A stretch of 64,000 nucleotides of DNA, taken from Hofstenia miamia. Lineage: Eukaryota; Xenacoelomorpha; Acoela. Within the stretch, counting starts at the first letter, position 1, and each line of letters starts with the position of its first letter. Both the position numbers and the translations under genes were made by a program. Under the pieces are notes generated by a model. It was not told where the DNA came from and ran no database searches. It was given only the letters and a program-made list of their open reading frames with translations. Shown one piece after another: positions 23,298 through 36,299 of the stretch. Location: the NCBI GenBank assembly GCA_004352715.1, contig SCFE01000095.1:795274-859273 (forward strand), written 5' to 3'.

Positions 23298-26200
23298 GTC
23301 CTTAATAACCTCATCTTAATGTATGGTTTGTCTTAGTCGAACATATTGACAATCAAAATCAAATTTTACACATTTTGGTTGAATGTCACAAACTTAATAG
23401 TTACTTGAAATAATTAAACAGCTTAAATTATTTGTTCTCAAAATAAATTATTTGCAACAATGTTATTGCTGACAGCAAAGAAGCTCTCTGAATCAATAAA
23501 CAGATTAGAGTTGTAAGACTCCCACGAAATGCTAACCACACTGATATGCATTTATATCCAGAGGACAAACAAGCAGTGTTATCTGTAGAGTGGTTTTTAA
23601 CAGACAGTGAAATAGTAAATGCGATGTTTGAAACAATGTTTTTAATTTTAGAAAAAAATTAAGTAATTATAAATTACCAAAATTGTTTTTGTAATATGCA
23701 GTAAGTCTTGTACAATTTTTAAAAGCCATGAAAGAACTATTTTGCAGTTCTGCCAAACCCATGTACTGCGAATTGACTGAAGCACCAATATTTGGGTGCA
23801 CACACGCCCCATGCTATTTCCAACACATTAATTTAAATTGGTAATATTTAAAATGGTGTTCTACTAATATTTTACAAAATGATAGGAGAAAGTTTAATTC
23901 TTGGGTGGGCCTCCAGGAGAATTAATTTTCGGGATTACTATTTGGTACATAAATTTTTTTTCAATGATACACTGCATCAACAGTGGATTTAATGTGTAAA
24001 ACACTTTCTAGTATATAAGGTTTCTTGCAAGGCTTTCATTTATGAAATATTCGTCCTTTGAACTATATGTACGTTCTTCTGAGAAATTGGGTTGAAAAGA
24101 CACTAGGCTAATTAATTTTAGATGATAATATTGTGTACACACCAAGTGGATAAAATAAAAAAGTCTTTGAGACATCTGTCATTATAATTTTTTGTAAAAA
24201 TGCGATGCAAATTTGATGGAAGTACGCATGCTCCATGGACCAAACAACGTGGTTAGTCTGTTTGTTAATATACTGATTGGCCCAATGCTCTAGTTCAATT
24301 CATTATCATGTCTATTCATTCGGTTATTAACTAATTCATCCCACACGAGAAAATCACAGATTCATACAATAAAAATATTTCAATACGAAATTTATCAAAT
24401 GGGTACAATCAAAATTCACAGGCCTAAAGACCCACTTGAAACTTAAACCATTTCAAATATTGTCTTCGCAACAACCTTTAATATATTACTATAACACAAC
24501 TTTTATCATCGCGTAATACCCAGTACAAGTTAAATCTAAAACACAAGGGGCGTTGTGTGCAAATTAATATTTTTTCATTACATATATTTTCTTATGTTCA
24601 CATTACAAAATTGCAGCTGATATTAAATGAAAAAAATAAACTTTATCAAATTTTGTCAAAATGAATTTTCGAAGTATTAATGTGATTATGTGAATTGGCA
24701 ATGCCAAGTAGCTAAAAACAGTTTCCGGATTAGTTTAGTTCATGATTTTGACATATATAGAGATTTGCTATAAATTTACTGGGAGTGTATTTTTTATCGC
24801 ATTAGATGAATTTGCTGGAAAGAACCAGCTGCTTGATTTGGAAATAATTATTTGTTTTGAAATACAGTACATAAACTTTTTTAATATTAATTTATTTGCC
24901 TCACGTATTCATTAAGCTATGTGCCTCCTGGCTTTCAAACTGCGCCAAATGTCACCTATTGTTAAACTATACTTCTGCAATCTTTCAGTAATTTGATTTT
25001 TTTCTTTCATTAAGAAGTCAATCGGCTAGACCGCGGTCTTGTTATAAAATAATTTACTAAACTAAAGCTACAATTTATATATCTTCCATAAAGCAAATTT
25101 CAATTTGTCATTGAGTATCTACTTTAAATCTATAACCATATCAAATGCTCAAGGACATTATGCATTGATATAACAGATATAGATATTCCACTTTGTAACA
25201 TTTTGCAATTGATATAATGGTAATGATTTGAAATATTTGTTGTTATATTTAAAAGCTTTTAATCAAAGTACTAAATGACAGTCATGCGAACTACTATAAA
25301 TGTCCATTGTTTAATGTCTTATAACAAATTATGAAATATTTGATTTGTATGTGACCTCCAACTGGAGATATATTTCTAGAATAATATGTGATTTAACTCA
25401 TACGCAGCTTTCTGTTGGTAGTTTCGGTTGACATTGTACAACAAGGTGTACAGCTCAATAGCAAGCTATTTTACACATTGAAACTACGCAACATTCAGTA
25501 GTATAAGTTGAATATCCTAGTCAAACATATAAGATTATTCAATTTCATGGTTTAATAGAGCAAAGATAATCTGCTCAAACATGCTTTTCGCTTGGTTTGT
25601 TAATAACAGTGATTGTTACACTCGCTTGAATTCTTCAGAAATAGTCTTTTATAAAAACATATGATCTACATCAGTATTTATCCTTCACTAATTACACCAT
25701 TTTTCAGCATCGTTTAACTGTAAACGCATAAACTTTGTAACAGATACTTAAATAGCATTTAAAAACTTAAAATTTGGACGGCTCATCTTTCTACCTCATT
25801 TCACACGCCCATTATATTCGAATACTTATAATAACATGTTGTTGATCCAACCTTTACCAATTCTGGTGCCGTGTTACTTAATTGTGGTTGTTACAATTTG
25901 CACTTTCTCATTTGTTATGTTTTGTTGCTTTATATCAGCATCACATTTTGAATTTTGAAATATTTCGTCAATTTGTTTTAAGTTATTACAGATGTTAATA
26001 TCGCCTCTACCAATTACTTACTAATCATATGAAAAATGAGTTTGTAGTTATTTATTTACTTTGCAAAAAATGAGGTTACCATGGTAAGGAAGAATAGCTG
26101 CAAATACGAGTTCTGAGGAAGTCATAAGGTAAAATTAGAAGAGAAATATACCGGTATGCATTACATAGGTAAACTTAGAAATATTATCTATGGGCAAGGA

Positions 26201-29200
26201 CATACGTATTTATATTAATTGGTTGTTTTTTCCGATCTATCTCTAATGCTTTAGAAATGTAGAGATTCATTTAGCTGCGATATGAATTTCTTAAATTGTC
26301 ACCAATTACATTACAACACTGCTCGCTAAGAAAATCCTTGCCGAGATTTTTCATTACCTTTACTCTCATTTGTTATCTGCATTTTTCTTTCATCTTTTGA
26401 ATATTTTATGATACTTTCAATTGGAATTTCTGTTTTGCACCTTTTATATTTTCTGTAGATTTAACTGGAGTCAGGCTTACTGAAATCAAACTAGTTTTTT
26501 GAAAATCAGAATAGAATTGTAACTATTTTTGAATCGTAAATTGTGTTGCTTGTGACACTAATTATTATTAGAGTTCTCTGAAACAAAACACATGACCAGA
26601 ACCAGGACCAATATTTCTACCTTAACATTTAACCACGAACTATTTGATTTCATGTTTGCTATCATTTATGTCATATTATATTATATTATATTTTCTATTA
26701 AACAATATTTTTCTATTATATTATAGTTGCCACATTGACTAACATCAAGGAAAAAACTTCAACAAAGAATCGGTCCAGTGTAGGATCGGAACGAAAAACA
26801 AAGCTAGCTATAAAATATAAAAAGGACAATTAAAATAACAGGAAACGGAAAAAATAAGGTAGCTTAAAAATATATTGTTGAAAATGTTTTGATTAAATCA
26901 ACTTTCTTTTAATTCTGAAATTGTTTCAGTATTTCATGTATATTCAACAACGGCCATACCTAAAAAATTTAAGAGAGGGTGATTCAACTCGAACAGAGAA
27001 AAGCAGTTGTAAATTTCAACCTCTATAATTTTATGAAAATTTATTCTATTACACTTAGCTATCATTATTCATCATTTACATTATTGAAAACACTGGCAAA
27101 CAGTCATTCATTTGCATATTGTATTACCTGTATATGCCACATATGTTTCATTTGAAAGCTTATTTAATCTATTCTTTCACAATTTCACATATTGTTCATT
27201 CTAATTCAGTGATTTACAAAGTGAAATATTCCTATCCTGGTTTAGATAAGATTTTGCAGACTAATCCTTTTCATATCACTCATTGGAAAATCCCCTGTAC
27301 TCTAAATTGCTGTTCACTTCCAACATCAGAAATCCTAAGATTTTTTATTGAAAACATTTGTCTTGAAAAATGTAATTACAACTTGTGCTCTCTTGTGATC
27401 ATTTGAAGATTTGTTTTAAATTTATGTTTTTATATAATACGTTGATACTAATAGTAATTGCAATGCTTCCTCGGTACATTCAAATCTATGCCGATCTTGT
27501 TGCATTCAACAATAACGAATAACAGGTATAGACATTTCATTGTCACAAATGTAACTATTAGTCTTTTACCTGTTATTATGCAGAGTAACTATTGCAATTG
27601 AATTTATTACGGTTGTCGAATTAGGTTTTCTAAAATTTATCATAAATTTATCAATATTGAGGTAAAGATTATTTTTAAAGTAAGTAGTCAGACTAGACTT
27701 GGCACTATTCACATACTCCGCATTGGCTGCCGTTAATTCTTCGTATTCGTAATAATAATAATAACAGTAATAACTGTCATCACCACATACAACAATATGC
27801 AGTCTTTACATGATTAATTCAATTTGTTTTGTTTTATGCAATTTTGAAATTATGGCAATATATATTGTACATTAATATTTTAGAAGAAAATCAAAATATA
27901 ATTTTATCATATACTATCGTCTCCAAAATTTGACAATTTTAATTTATTAAGTTGATCAAATTTACATTTATCATTAAAAATGAGAATTTTTTGAAGTTCG
28001 ATATCTAGGCTAATATCCTTGTCATATTGGCGGAAAATGAAACATCTGTCAGATATTTAAGCCAACAAATATACATTTTCTTAATTCTATTCTCAAAGGG
28101 TTCAATCATCATTAGAAATCTTCCACTGGTGAAATCATTAGAAGCATATCTTACTAGATATTCTCGCATTTAATACATCTTAAATAATGACTTTGCTGTA
28201 TTTAATGCATTTGCATTGCTACTAAATTAAACACTAGAAGAACGTAGGTCTCCTTCGTGACTCCTTCCCACACCCGAGCAGTCCAGGTGGAATAACGTTA
28301 AATAAGGCTGCAATTTTTTAGTTTACTTCAATATATGATAATCATATTTTCTTGAACGAACTACTAAAATTCGTTTAGCTAATTTTTTTAAATTTAATAA
28401 ATATTTTGTACGAAAAGCGTTGTTTTTTTCAATTACTTAACCAACTCAAATGATGAAACTTGGAATCAAAAGGAGCTTTAGCTAAATTTTAAACACCACA
28501 TCAAGAGTGGGAAACGAACAAAGAAATTGAAAATAATATTCAAATAAAATTGACCACATAACGTTTCATTTCCTAACCAGATATGTAATAGCTGTATAAA
28601 CATATGGTCTATTGTGGCAAGCACTTTATCTTACTAGAATTTTCTTATGGCTGCAACCGGACGCAGATGCAATATTGTAAAATGCTAATTGTTTGATTTT
28701 TGACAACGCATGGGATTTCTTAAAAAAGGTCGTTGCTAATTTATTGTTTAAAAAAGCTAACGGAAGTTTCAAAATTAAATGAAATTCATGCAAATCAGAT
28801 TTATTGAGTAAAATGCAAATTTTTGCAACAAAGGTCAATGATGCATGTAAGTGTAAATAATGCACATACTAAGTTCGTAATTCAAGTGAACAAAAAACTT
28901 GCAAGAACCACATGTCAAACTCAGGGAATCAATATTTATGTAAGTTACAATGCTTCGATCTTCACATTTACTCATACACTATTTTTTTAACTGCACACAT
29001 GATTCCGTAAGAAATTAAGGCTTTTCTTCTAATACTTCGGTTCATAGGCTTTGTCGCTACTTCAATCTTGTGAAATAATTTCTTTTTAAATTTTCGAATT
29101 GATCATTACAAATTTTTTTGATATATCTTTCAATTATTACTGGCAATCTACCAGACGAAATTGCCTAACCTATGGATCACAGATCGCACTGGTGTTAGGT

Positions 29201-29750
29201 CATCATAACCCAATATAGATTGCAACAGCTTTATAGTTAGAAAGAGAAAGAAAATATTTTGCATATCAATATTAACTCATGATTTCCGATGCAGTAATAC
29301 ATAAATGTAATAATTTTTTGTAAGCCGTCCAGCATTTACTCAAAGTGAAATTCAAAATAAAAACAATAGCTGAAAAACATTAACATATTTTATGAGCTTT
29401 ACAGAAATTAGTAAATAATTTGGTCTCTACAGTACTTATATTCAATAATGTACTGCTTTAGTTTCCCCCAATGTCAAAGGTTTTCAATTTCCACACCTTA
29501 TTTAAGGCTGATTCAATTATTTGTAGATAATGTGAAACTTGTTAGTAGTTCCATTTAGATTTTCTTGCTACTTCAATGAGGCTAAGGCTAATTGAATATA
29601 GTGAAAGTAAATTTAAGTTTCTGACCATGAAATCACCTGAAGATCTCACTTTACCCTCACATTATCTCTGCATCTCTATTGAAGTGAATTATTTGGAGTT
29701 ACAAATTTCTCATTCTTAGTGCAGGAGCCATCACATTTTTTATAGACTTG
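23298..29750. other. long gene-free AT-rich stretch
   Basis: No recognisable gene, transposon or RNA gene over about 6.4 kb. A short TATAT-type repeat lies near 26668-26692. The ORFs at 27119-27406 and 28626-28865 lack motifs and are judged chance. Confidence 0.5.
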
Positions 29751-29830
29751 GGTAGGGCCCGTGCCCGGCCCCTAGCCCCCAGCTATAAAAATAGGCCCGT
29801 TGGTTTGTCGCGCTCGCGTGGTCCCGCTCG
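29751..29830. other. GC-rich islet with a TATA-like box
   Basis: Eighty bases of markedly GC-rich sequence (GGGCCCGTGCCCGGCCCC, later GTCGCGCTCGCGTGG) interrupt kilobases of AT-rich DNA. A TATAAAA motif lies at 29784-29790. It could be a transposon end, since GC-rich termini are seen in the hAT-type copies of this window, or a promoter. No gene starts downstream on either strand. Confidence 0.4.
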
Positions 29831-30261
29831 TTATGCCTGTAGCTAAATGTTATTTAATTAAAATTGCTTGATTCAACCAGAAAACCTTCAACAGTGCTAT
29901 TAAAAAGAATCATATTTAAACTGTCATAATCCTCAATGAAGTTTACATCAATACATCAATAATAATTGAGAAAACGGGCTTAATGCATAAAGCATATTGT
30001 AACGCATATTTAGACACAGTTTTCTTCAGCGTATATTTCTATGATGGCACATATATTCCATCGTATTTCACACGCGAATATCACAGATGCCAAATATTTC
30101 ATTGAATTTTATCTGTTCTTTCAACTCCTCAAAACTGAGGATTCATCAATACTGGAGATTTTGAAACTAATTTACTTGCTGGACGGCAACTTAATATAGG
30201 AATTGTGTTTTATTACGGTATCTTCCAGTTTCTTCCTGAAGCTGTAATGTAACTTCAAGGG

Positions 30262-31776
30262 CCGTTACAAGGGCGCCACGAGAAACTTCTTAAAGGAGGG
30301 GCAAAAAATTTTTTGCACGTGTTTTTGTAGAAAAAATATTTCATTTCTTTTTGAGAAATTTAATAATTTAATTGAAAGAGAACAAGATGAGATCTTATTT
30401 TCCAAGCAGTTGATTATCCGAAGTAATGTGCTAGAATCTGCTTTAATCTCCTATCCCATGTGGAAAATATAAGAACTAGGCCTATGGCTTGTTATTTTCT
30501 ACCACTCAACTATTTTGGAATCAATATTTACCATATCAGTAGATTTTAAAATAACACCATTATTTTCGAGTTATTAATCAAAGATTTAACCTGGTTTAAT
30601 TATTAAAGTTTGAGAAATTCTGTTACCCCAACAACAACTAGAATAAGATTTTGAGCTACTTTGTCTCTGGACAATATGGGAGCCATCTTAACTTTGCTTA
30701 TTTAGATTCAACAAAAACATCAATAGGCTGTTTGGGGTAACTTTGTTACCCCAAAATATATCAGCTTAAAACTTCTGCTTATAATAATGCCATGCTTGAA
30801 AAACATTAATGCTATGATTTCATGAGAATTTTATAAATATTCATTTAGCTCGTACCCAAACGACATCTATATTGTGAAATTCTAAGACCTTTTAGTTTTT
30901 GTATGCTAAGATTTTTGCATATTTTAGTTGTTACGTGAAGAAGACAATCTCAGAAAAAAGCTATATCCATTTTAGGGCTCCAGGAATTTGAATTTTATAT
31001 GTATACATATATATATATATATATATATATAAACATATTATCGCCTGACTAAATTAAGCAAATTACTACGCATCTAATCTAATTCCTTTCTTTTCCTATT
31101 GCAGGTTTACTGCACACAAAACTAATTGAAATGATTGCGGGGAAATAATGGGAAGTGTTCGAATTCAGCCTGAAATTTTATTTTCTGGGCCAAATCATTT
31201 AAAACATTGTTTGTCGTCAGCCTGTCAAGCTTCTTGAAAATGTGGGCCTTGGGGAGAGTAGCGGTTATAAATTTACTCTGCCTCCAATTCTTGGATCAAA
31301 AGCTTTAATTGTAAAAATCTCCTGCAAATTTAAGAAAGATTTTTAGGCAAAGCGTCTAAAAATTATTTTTGCCTAAAAGCTAAAGAAGGAATTTACAAAT
31401 TTTCATATGCAAAAATCTATTTATACAGTCTTAGGCTTTTTTAAATTGGAGTAACTTTGTTACCCCATACTTCGTTTAACTGAAATTTATTTTAGCATTG
31501 TTTAATCGTTAAGGATGTAAAAACTTTTTATAAATATCTAGAAAAAAATTTTTATTCACCAAAAAATTACTTGCACATTTTATGTATTCTTAATAGTTTC
31601 ATTCACAATTTATCTATATACATCAGAATTATAAATGAATTTAATTTTATTTAAATCTCAATATTACTAAGAAATTCGGAATTTCCATTTGATAAAAATC
31701 TAGTCAATTCAATCAACTCACCATGAAAGGGGGGCAGCTGTCCCCTCTTGCCCCCCCCGCTTGCGGCGCCTATGGG
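30262..31776. mobile_element. possible non-autonomous DNA transposon with GGCGCC-bearing ends
   Basis: The left end near 30264-30305 reads ACAAGGGCGCCACG and then GGAGGGGCAAAA. The right end near 31737-31776, reverse complemented, reads CCATAGGCGCCGC and then GGGGGGGGCAAGAGG. The ends are similar in layout but not in every base. A perfect 16-base palindrome GCAAAAAATTTTTTGC sits at 30301-30316 and a near-palindrome GGGGCAGCTGTCCCC at about 31731-31745. The interior is AT-rich with the hairpin listed separately and no coding. No target duplication could be fixed, so this is tentative. Confidence 0.25.
30731..30755. repeat. perfect hairpin with 11-base arms and 3-base loop
   Basis: TTTGGGGTAAC (30731-30741), TTT loop, GTTACCCCAAA (30745-30755). 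A related sequence, TAACTTTGTTACCCCA, recurs near 31453-31468, and GTTACCCCAA appears near 30624. The recurrence suggests a structured motif of the surrounding repeat. Function unknown. Confidence 0.7.
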
Positions 31777-34243
31777 GCATTATCTCTTTGCAGTCATGTT
31801 GAGTACTTGATAATGCATAGAACTAATACAGGGGGAGAATTACAAAAAAGCTGTTAGTCATTTCTAAAGGAAGTCTCGACTTACTATCCATGAGATTACT
31901 GCCCACGTTATAAAGATGTAAAATCCATGCAATTGATATTAATCCTTTAAATCCACCTATATACAGAAATGTGGCTCTAGTCTGGGTAGGTCAATTCACC
32001 AGCACAACGAATGTTCAGGACTGTTGACCACTTGAAACAACATTTATGTGTCTATTTGTATGAAAATGTATACATTGACAATAGAATATCTATTACCATT
32101 AATGTAGTTTTTACGCAAATCTTAAAGCATATTTTCGAAATTTCAAAACACTCTTTGATAACGCATATTTCGGTATATTTTTAGGCATGTAAACCAGAAT
32201 GAAAATAATTTAATTGAAAGTACATTTCACTTCTTGTATGATATTTTATTAGTAAATTACATTAATTCGTCATGTGTAGTTGTAACTTACGATTTTTACG
32301 TTACAATATAATGTACATAAGTACTATATTACTATTAATGCAATATCGGATGACAGTGAAATTGATGAAGGCAATGAATTTTATGTGCAATATTTTATGT
32401 ACTGTGTTGTAATTTCTACTATAAATTTTCATAAAGGTTAGTATTACACGAAATATATATACATATATATATTCAAATAGCACTAATTTACATCAAATGA
32501 ATGATTTTAAGAATTAAGATCCTCAAACAACAACAACAAATGTTGATGTAGAACCCGTATGTCCGACCTATATCCATAGTATAGAAGCCCGTGCCTGTAC
32601 ATCTTTGTGCATGCCCCTTACCGGGACTACCCTAGCTAATATTTACCAAATATCTAATTTCCATATGAAACAAGGCATTCGTGTCATCCTCTATTCTCTA
32701 TAAAGAAGACAAATAAATTCCCTTCAGATAAACATTTTTTTATTCAAACTCCACAGATTGCAAATATATTGATTTGCAAAAAGAAAATATCATTCTTCGA
32801 TGAATACAATACAGTTTAGAGGAGACTTTGTGAATGTTTAATGGAATAAACAGTTTCATTTGACATTAACAATTTGTTTACCTACTATGTAAAATACTTT
32901 TGCTCAACTTGTCGGTGCTAATATTTCCGTTAGTGTTTTTTTCTTGCTCGCTTTTTATTCTATTTAAGAATTTAACTCTATTATTATTGTTATTATTAAT
33001 ATTATTATTATTATTATTATATTATTATTTTTTTGTTATTATTATTATTATACAAGTAGATTAACTTCTAGTTATCACAAGTTTTGAAAAAACACATTGT
33101 ACACGTATTTTAAGCAGTGTTGACCATTTAAGTTTTAAACGTCGTTTGTTTAAATTCAGCTGTCATTCAAACAACTTCGCTAAAACTACATCTGAACGGC
33201 AAATTGAGGAAAATTTAAAAAAAACTTAAAACTTATTGTAAATTATGAAAACCTGTATAAGTTGATATTGTCACGCCACAAAACAAATGTGAGTGCACCT
33301 ACTGTGGGATTTAAACTAATCTCTTAGATATTCAAATTTTGGAAATATTTCAAGCAGAAATCCAATGTTGGTGCGCCATGTTCTGTAAAAACCTAACCTG
33401 GAAAATTATCTAAAAAAACATTATTGCAAAGAAGCGGAGTTTTGGATTATTAGAAACTACTCAATTTCCATAGATAAGAATTTTGCCATGCTCAGCTACC
33501 TGCTATAGATCATTGCCAAACATTTGCAACCTTATTTTGTAGAAACAGGATTTCAATGGATGCTACCTGAAATAAACTTATTGTGTATGAACCTAGTCCT
33601 GACAAAAGGTTTAGTTTTACAAATTGCTGTTGACTCCATTCTTCTACTTTGAGTGGAGTTTGTTCATTTTATTAGCTTAAGCTATTGTTTAGTTAAAACT
33701 TCATAGTTTATTTTAATTTAAACCGTTTAAATGTTATTTAAATGGTCAATACTGATCTTAGGGGACACATTTTTTAAACATCAAATTTACATTTTTAAAC
33801 AACAATTTCTAAGTGTTTTATAAGCAAAATTATAACAAATACTTTACTAGAAAACCATTTAAAATAGGTTATATGAAGAAGAATTTATCTCAATTACTAA
33901 ATTTCTGTGGTAATATAGTGCCTAATTAATTTTATTTTGGTATTATATAGTTTTCTGAATGTCAATATTTTGAAATAATATATTTAATGGACACTTTTGA
34001 AACCGCTTAATTTTTGTACAGTTATTTTTGATATCCCATAGTTTCATTGTGGAACCAATTGATTTCTGCAACTAAGCAATGAGGAAAAAATTAAATTCCC
34101 TGTGCAAGTTGCTACACGAAGAGTTTTGTGTCATTTATCCCTTTGTAATACAACATTGTTTTATTTAACGGTTTGTCTCCGAACAGCAAATTTTCTTGTA
34201 CGGGGAGAGATGATATGGGAAGTCCATTTAACTGTAGCGTTTG
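31777..34243. other. gene-free stretch with (ATT)n and (TA)n tracts
   Basis: No supportable gene. TA repeats at about 32453-32471 and an ATT/TTA-rich microsatellite at about 32981-33051. The minus ORF at 32301-32483 is driven by the TA repeat. Confidence 0.55.
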
Positions 34244-34251
34244 CTCTAGGG

Positions 34252-34454
34252 AAGGGGGCTTACGCAGGATTTTCTCACGGGAGACATCTTAGTCATTACC
34301 CCAACTTTTCAAAATATTGAGAAAAGAGCCCCTAAAAATGCATTTCACAAACTTACATTTCAAATTTTTCATTTGTTACCAAAAATGTTTGATTTGCCAG
34401 TCAAAATCACTTTTGAAAACCCGACGGCGTCCCTCCCTCTTGCGTACGCCACTG
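34252..34454. mobile_element. hAT-type MITE (203 bases) with 8-base target duplication
   Basis: The right end reads GCGTACGCCACTG, giving CAGTGGCGTACGC on the other strand, a hAT/Tip100-like terminus. The left end reads AAGGGGGCTTACGCAGG and matches imperfectly. Flanking octamers are CTCTAGGG (34244-34251) and CTCTAGAG (34455-34462), 7 of 8 identical. No coding. The plus-strand ORF at 34102-34320 crosses its left end and is not a gene. Confidence 0.55.
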
Positions 34455-34462
34455 CTCTAGAG

Positions 34463-35015
34463 CATCTCTTTTTTGTATTTTAGACTGATGAGTATGGCCC
34501 CATTTAATTCTTCAGTTATTATCAACTTTACACTATGTAAACTCATTATTCATACTCTGTTAGTTTATACAAATTCAAGTTGGTATGCTCAGCAACAGAT
34601 ACGAAAAACTTGAGAAATTTATAAAATGGGGCACCGAATAGATGGCTAGTTAACTCGCCTCAATAACCTAAATTTATTTCCTTTCTTCATATCTGAATCT
34701 GGAGTTGTTTTTAACAAACTGCACAATGGAACTTATGTCTTAAGTATCTTTGCTACACTATTCTCTCACAGACGAAATGAATTATGATCTTCTTCATCGC
34801 TAATTTTCGTACTTATTCAACCATTAAGAAAAAAACAAGGAAATATTTTCGTACAGTGGTAAAGCTTGCGAATCACATCCATCTGCACATATTGAATATG
34901 TATATAAGTGTTGCTTTGGAACAGAGTTAACCTGCTAATATAAAAAAAACAAATGAATGTTTAAATATCATCGTATAGTGATAATAGATTACTGATATCA
35001 ACTTTGCTAAGGAAG

Positions 35016-35018
<3 letters not shown>
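34463..35018. other. gene-free stretch
   Basis: Nothing recognisable before the (TA)n tract that starts at 35019. Confidence 0.5.
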
Positions 35019-35059
<41 letters not shown>

Positions 35060-35070
35060 ATATATATATA
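35019..35070. repeat. (TA)n microsatellite, slightly interrupted
   Basis: About 50 bases of TA repeat broken by TACATGTA. It is followed directly by the 117-base block that reappears at 38937. Confidence 0.9.
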
Positions 35071-35072
35071 AT

Positions 35073-35189
35073 TACTAGTGACTTAAATATTTGAACGTTG
35101 TTCATTGAAAAATTAAACAAAGCATTTTGACATGAATAGCTTAAGTTAACAAGAGATATGCTCACTAATAGAAATTGCACTAAATTCAA
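35073..35189. repeat. 117-base block duplicated exactly at 38937-39053 (copy 1)
   Basis: The sequence from TACTAGTGACTTAAATATT to GCACTAAATTCAA is base-for-base the same at 38937-39053. Both copies directly follow a (TA)n run and the second stops at an N gap. Here the sequence continues normally to the right, so this is probably the true location. Confidence 0.9.
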
Positions 35190-36225
35190 TTACCTAATGA
35201 ACATATTATTGGTTTCTTCATGATTCATTTACCAAACAGTAAAGCAAACCTTGAACCTCCAAACACGCTCATGATCAACTGAAACATAGGCGAGGATTGA
35301 AAGCTGTTCTAATATATATATACATATATATATATATTTGTATACTCAGAATGATTTATGATTATTATTAATCTTTCTACAAGCCTACGCTAATATCATA
35401 GGATCTATAATATTCTCCCGTGCTAAATAATTACACTTGCAAAAATGCCGGTTATTTTCAATACGACTTTCTCATAGAATTGAAATTATATAAACAAAGG
35501 CTAAATTACGAAAACTCTTAAATTCCTTTCAATTTTCCTAATTTTATTATTTTTAAATGATTTACTGAAGTAATTAGTTTTTATTGTATTTAAAATTCAA
35601 AATTCCAAACCAAATGTGTTTGGTAGTTAGTTCGGTAAAGTATATAAAATGACAATTGAAATGTTTGATAAAATCAAAGTAAAAAAAGAAGCCTGCAACT
35701 TAATATTTCAATTAGCTTCCTATTTTTCTTAATGTATTTGCAAAATTTGAAAAACAACCATTGTTGAACTTTTACTTCTTTTATGATTTCGAACTTTAAC
35801 TACTTTAATTCAATTGATTAACAATTTAATATAAAAGGCGCCATTATCATTTTCCGTCATAAATGACATTCATGTTTCTTCAGATTTACAAATAAATGTT
35901 CAGAATAGATTTTCCAAATAGTTGATTTTTTTAAATAGTGATGTCAATTAATTTTATTAGCATATATATATATATNNNNNNNNNNNNNNNNNNNNNNNNN
36001 NNNNNNNNNNNNNNNNNNNNNNNNNNNNNNNNNNNNNNNNNNNNNNNNNNNNNNNNNNNNNNNNNNNNNNNNNNNNNNNNNNNNNNNNNNNNNNNNNNNN
36101 NNNNNNNNNNNNNNNNNNNNNNNNNNNNNNNNNNNNNNNNNNNNNNNNNNNNNNNNNNNNNNNNNNNNNNNNNNNNNNNNNNNNNNNNNNNNNNNNNNNN
36201 NNNNNNNNNNNNNNNNNNNNNNNNN
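35190..36225. other. gene-free stretch ending in a 250-N gap flanked by (TA)n
   Basis: No supportable gene. TA repeats at 35312-35337 and at about 35963-35975. Bases 35976-36225 are 250 N, with TA repeat again at 36226-36238. Predicted ORFs across the gap are artefacts. Confidence 0.9.
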
Positions 36226-36299
36226 ATATATATATATAGATAGATAGAAAGATAAATAGATATATGTTTTATTTGACTGCAACAAGACATGGCAGTAGT

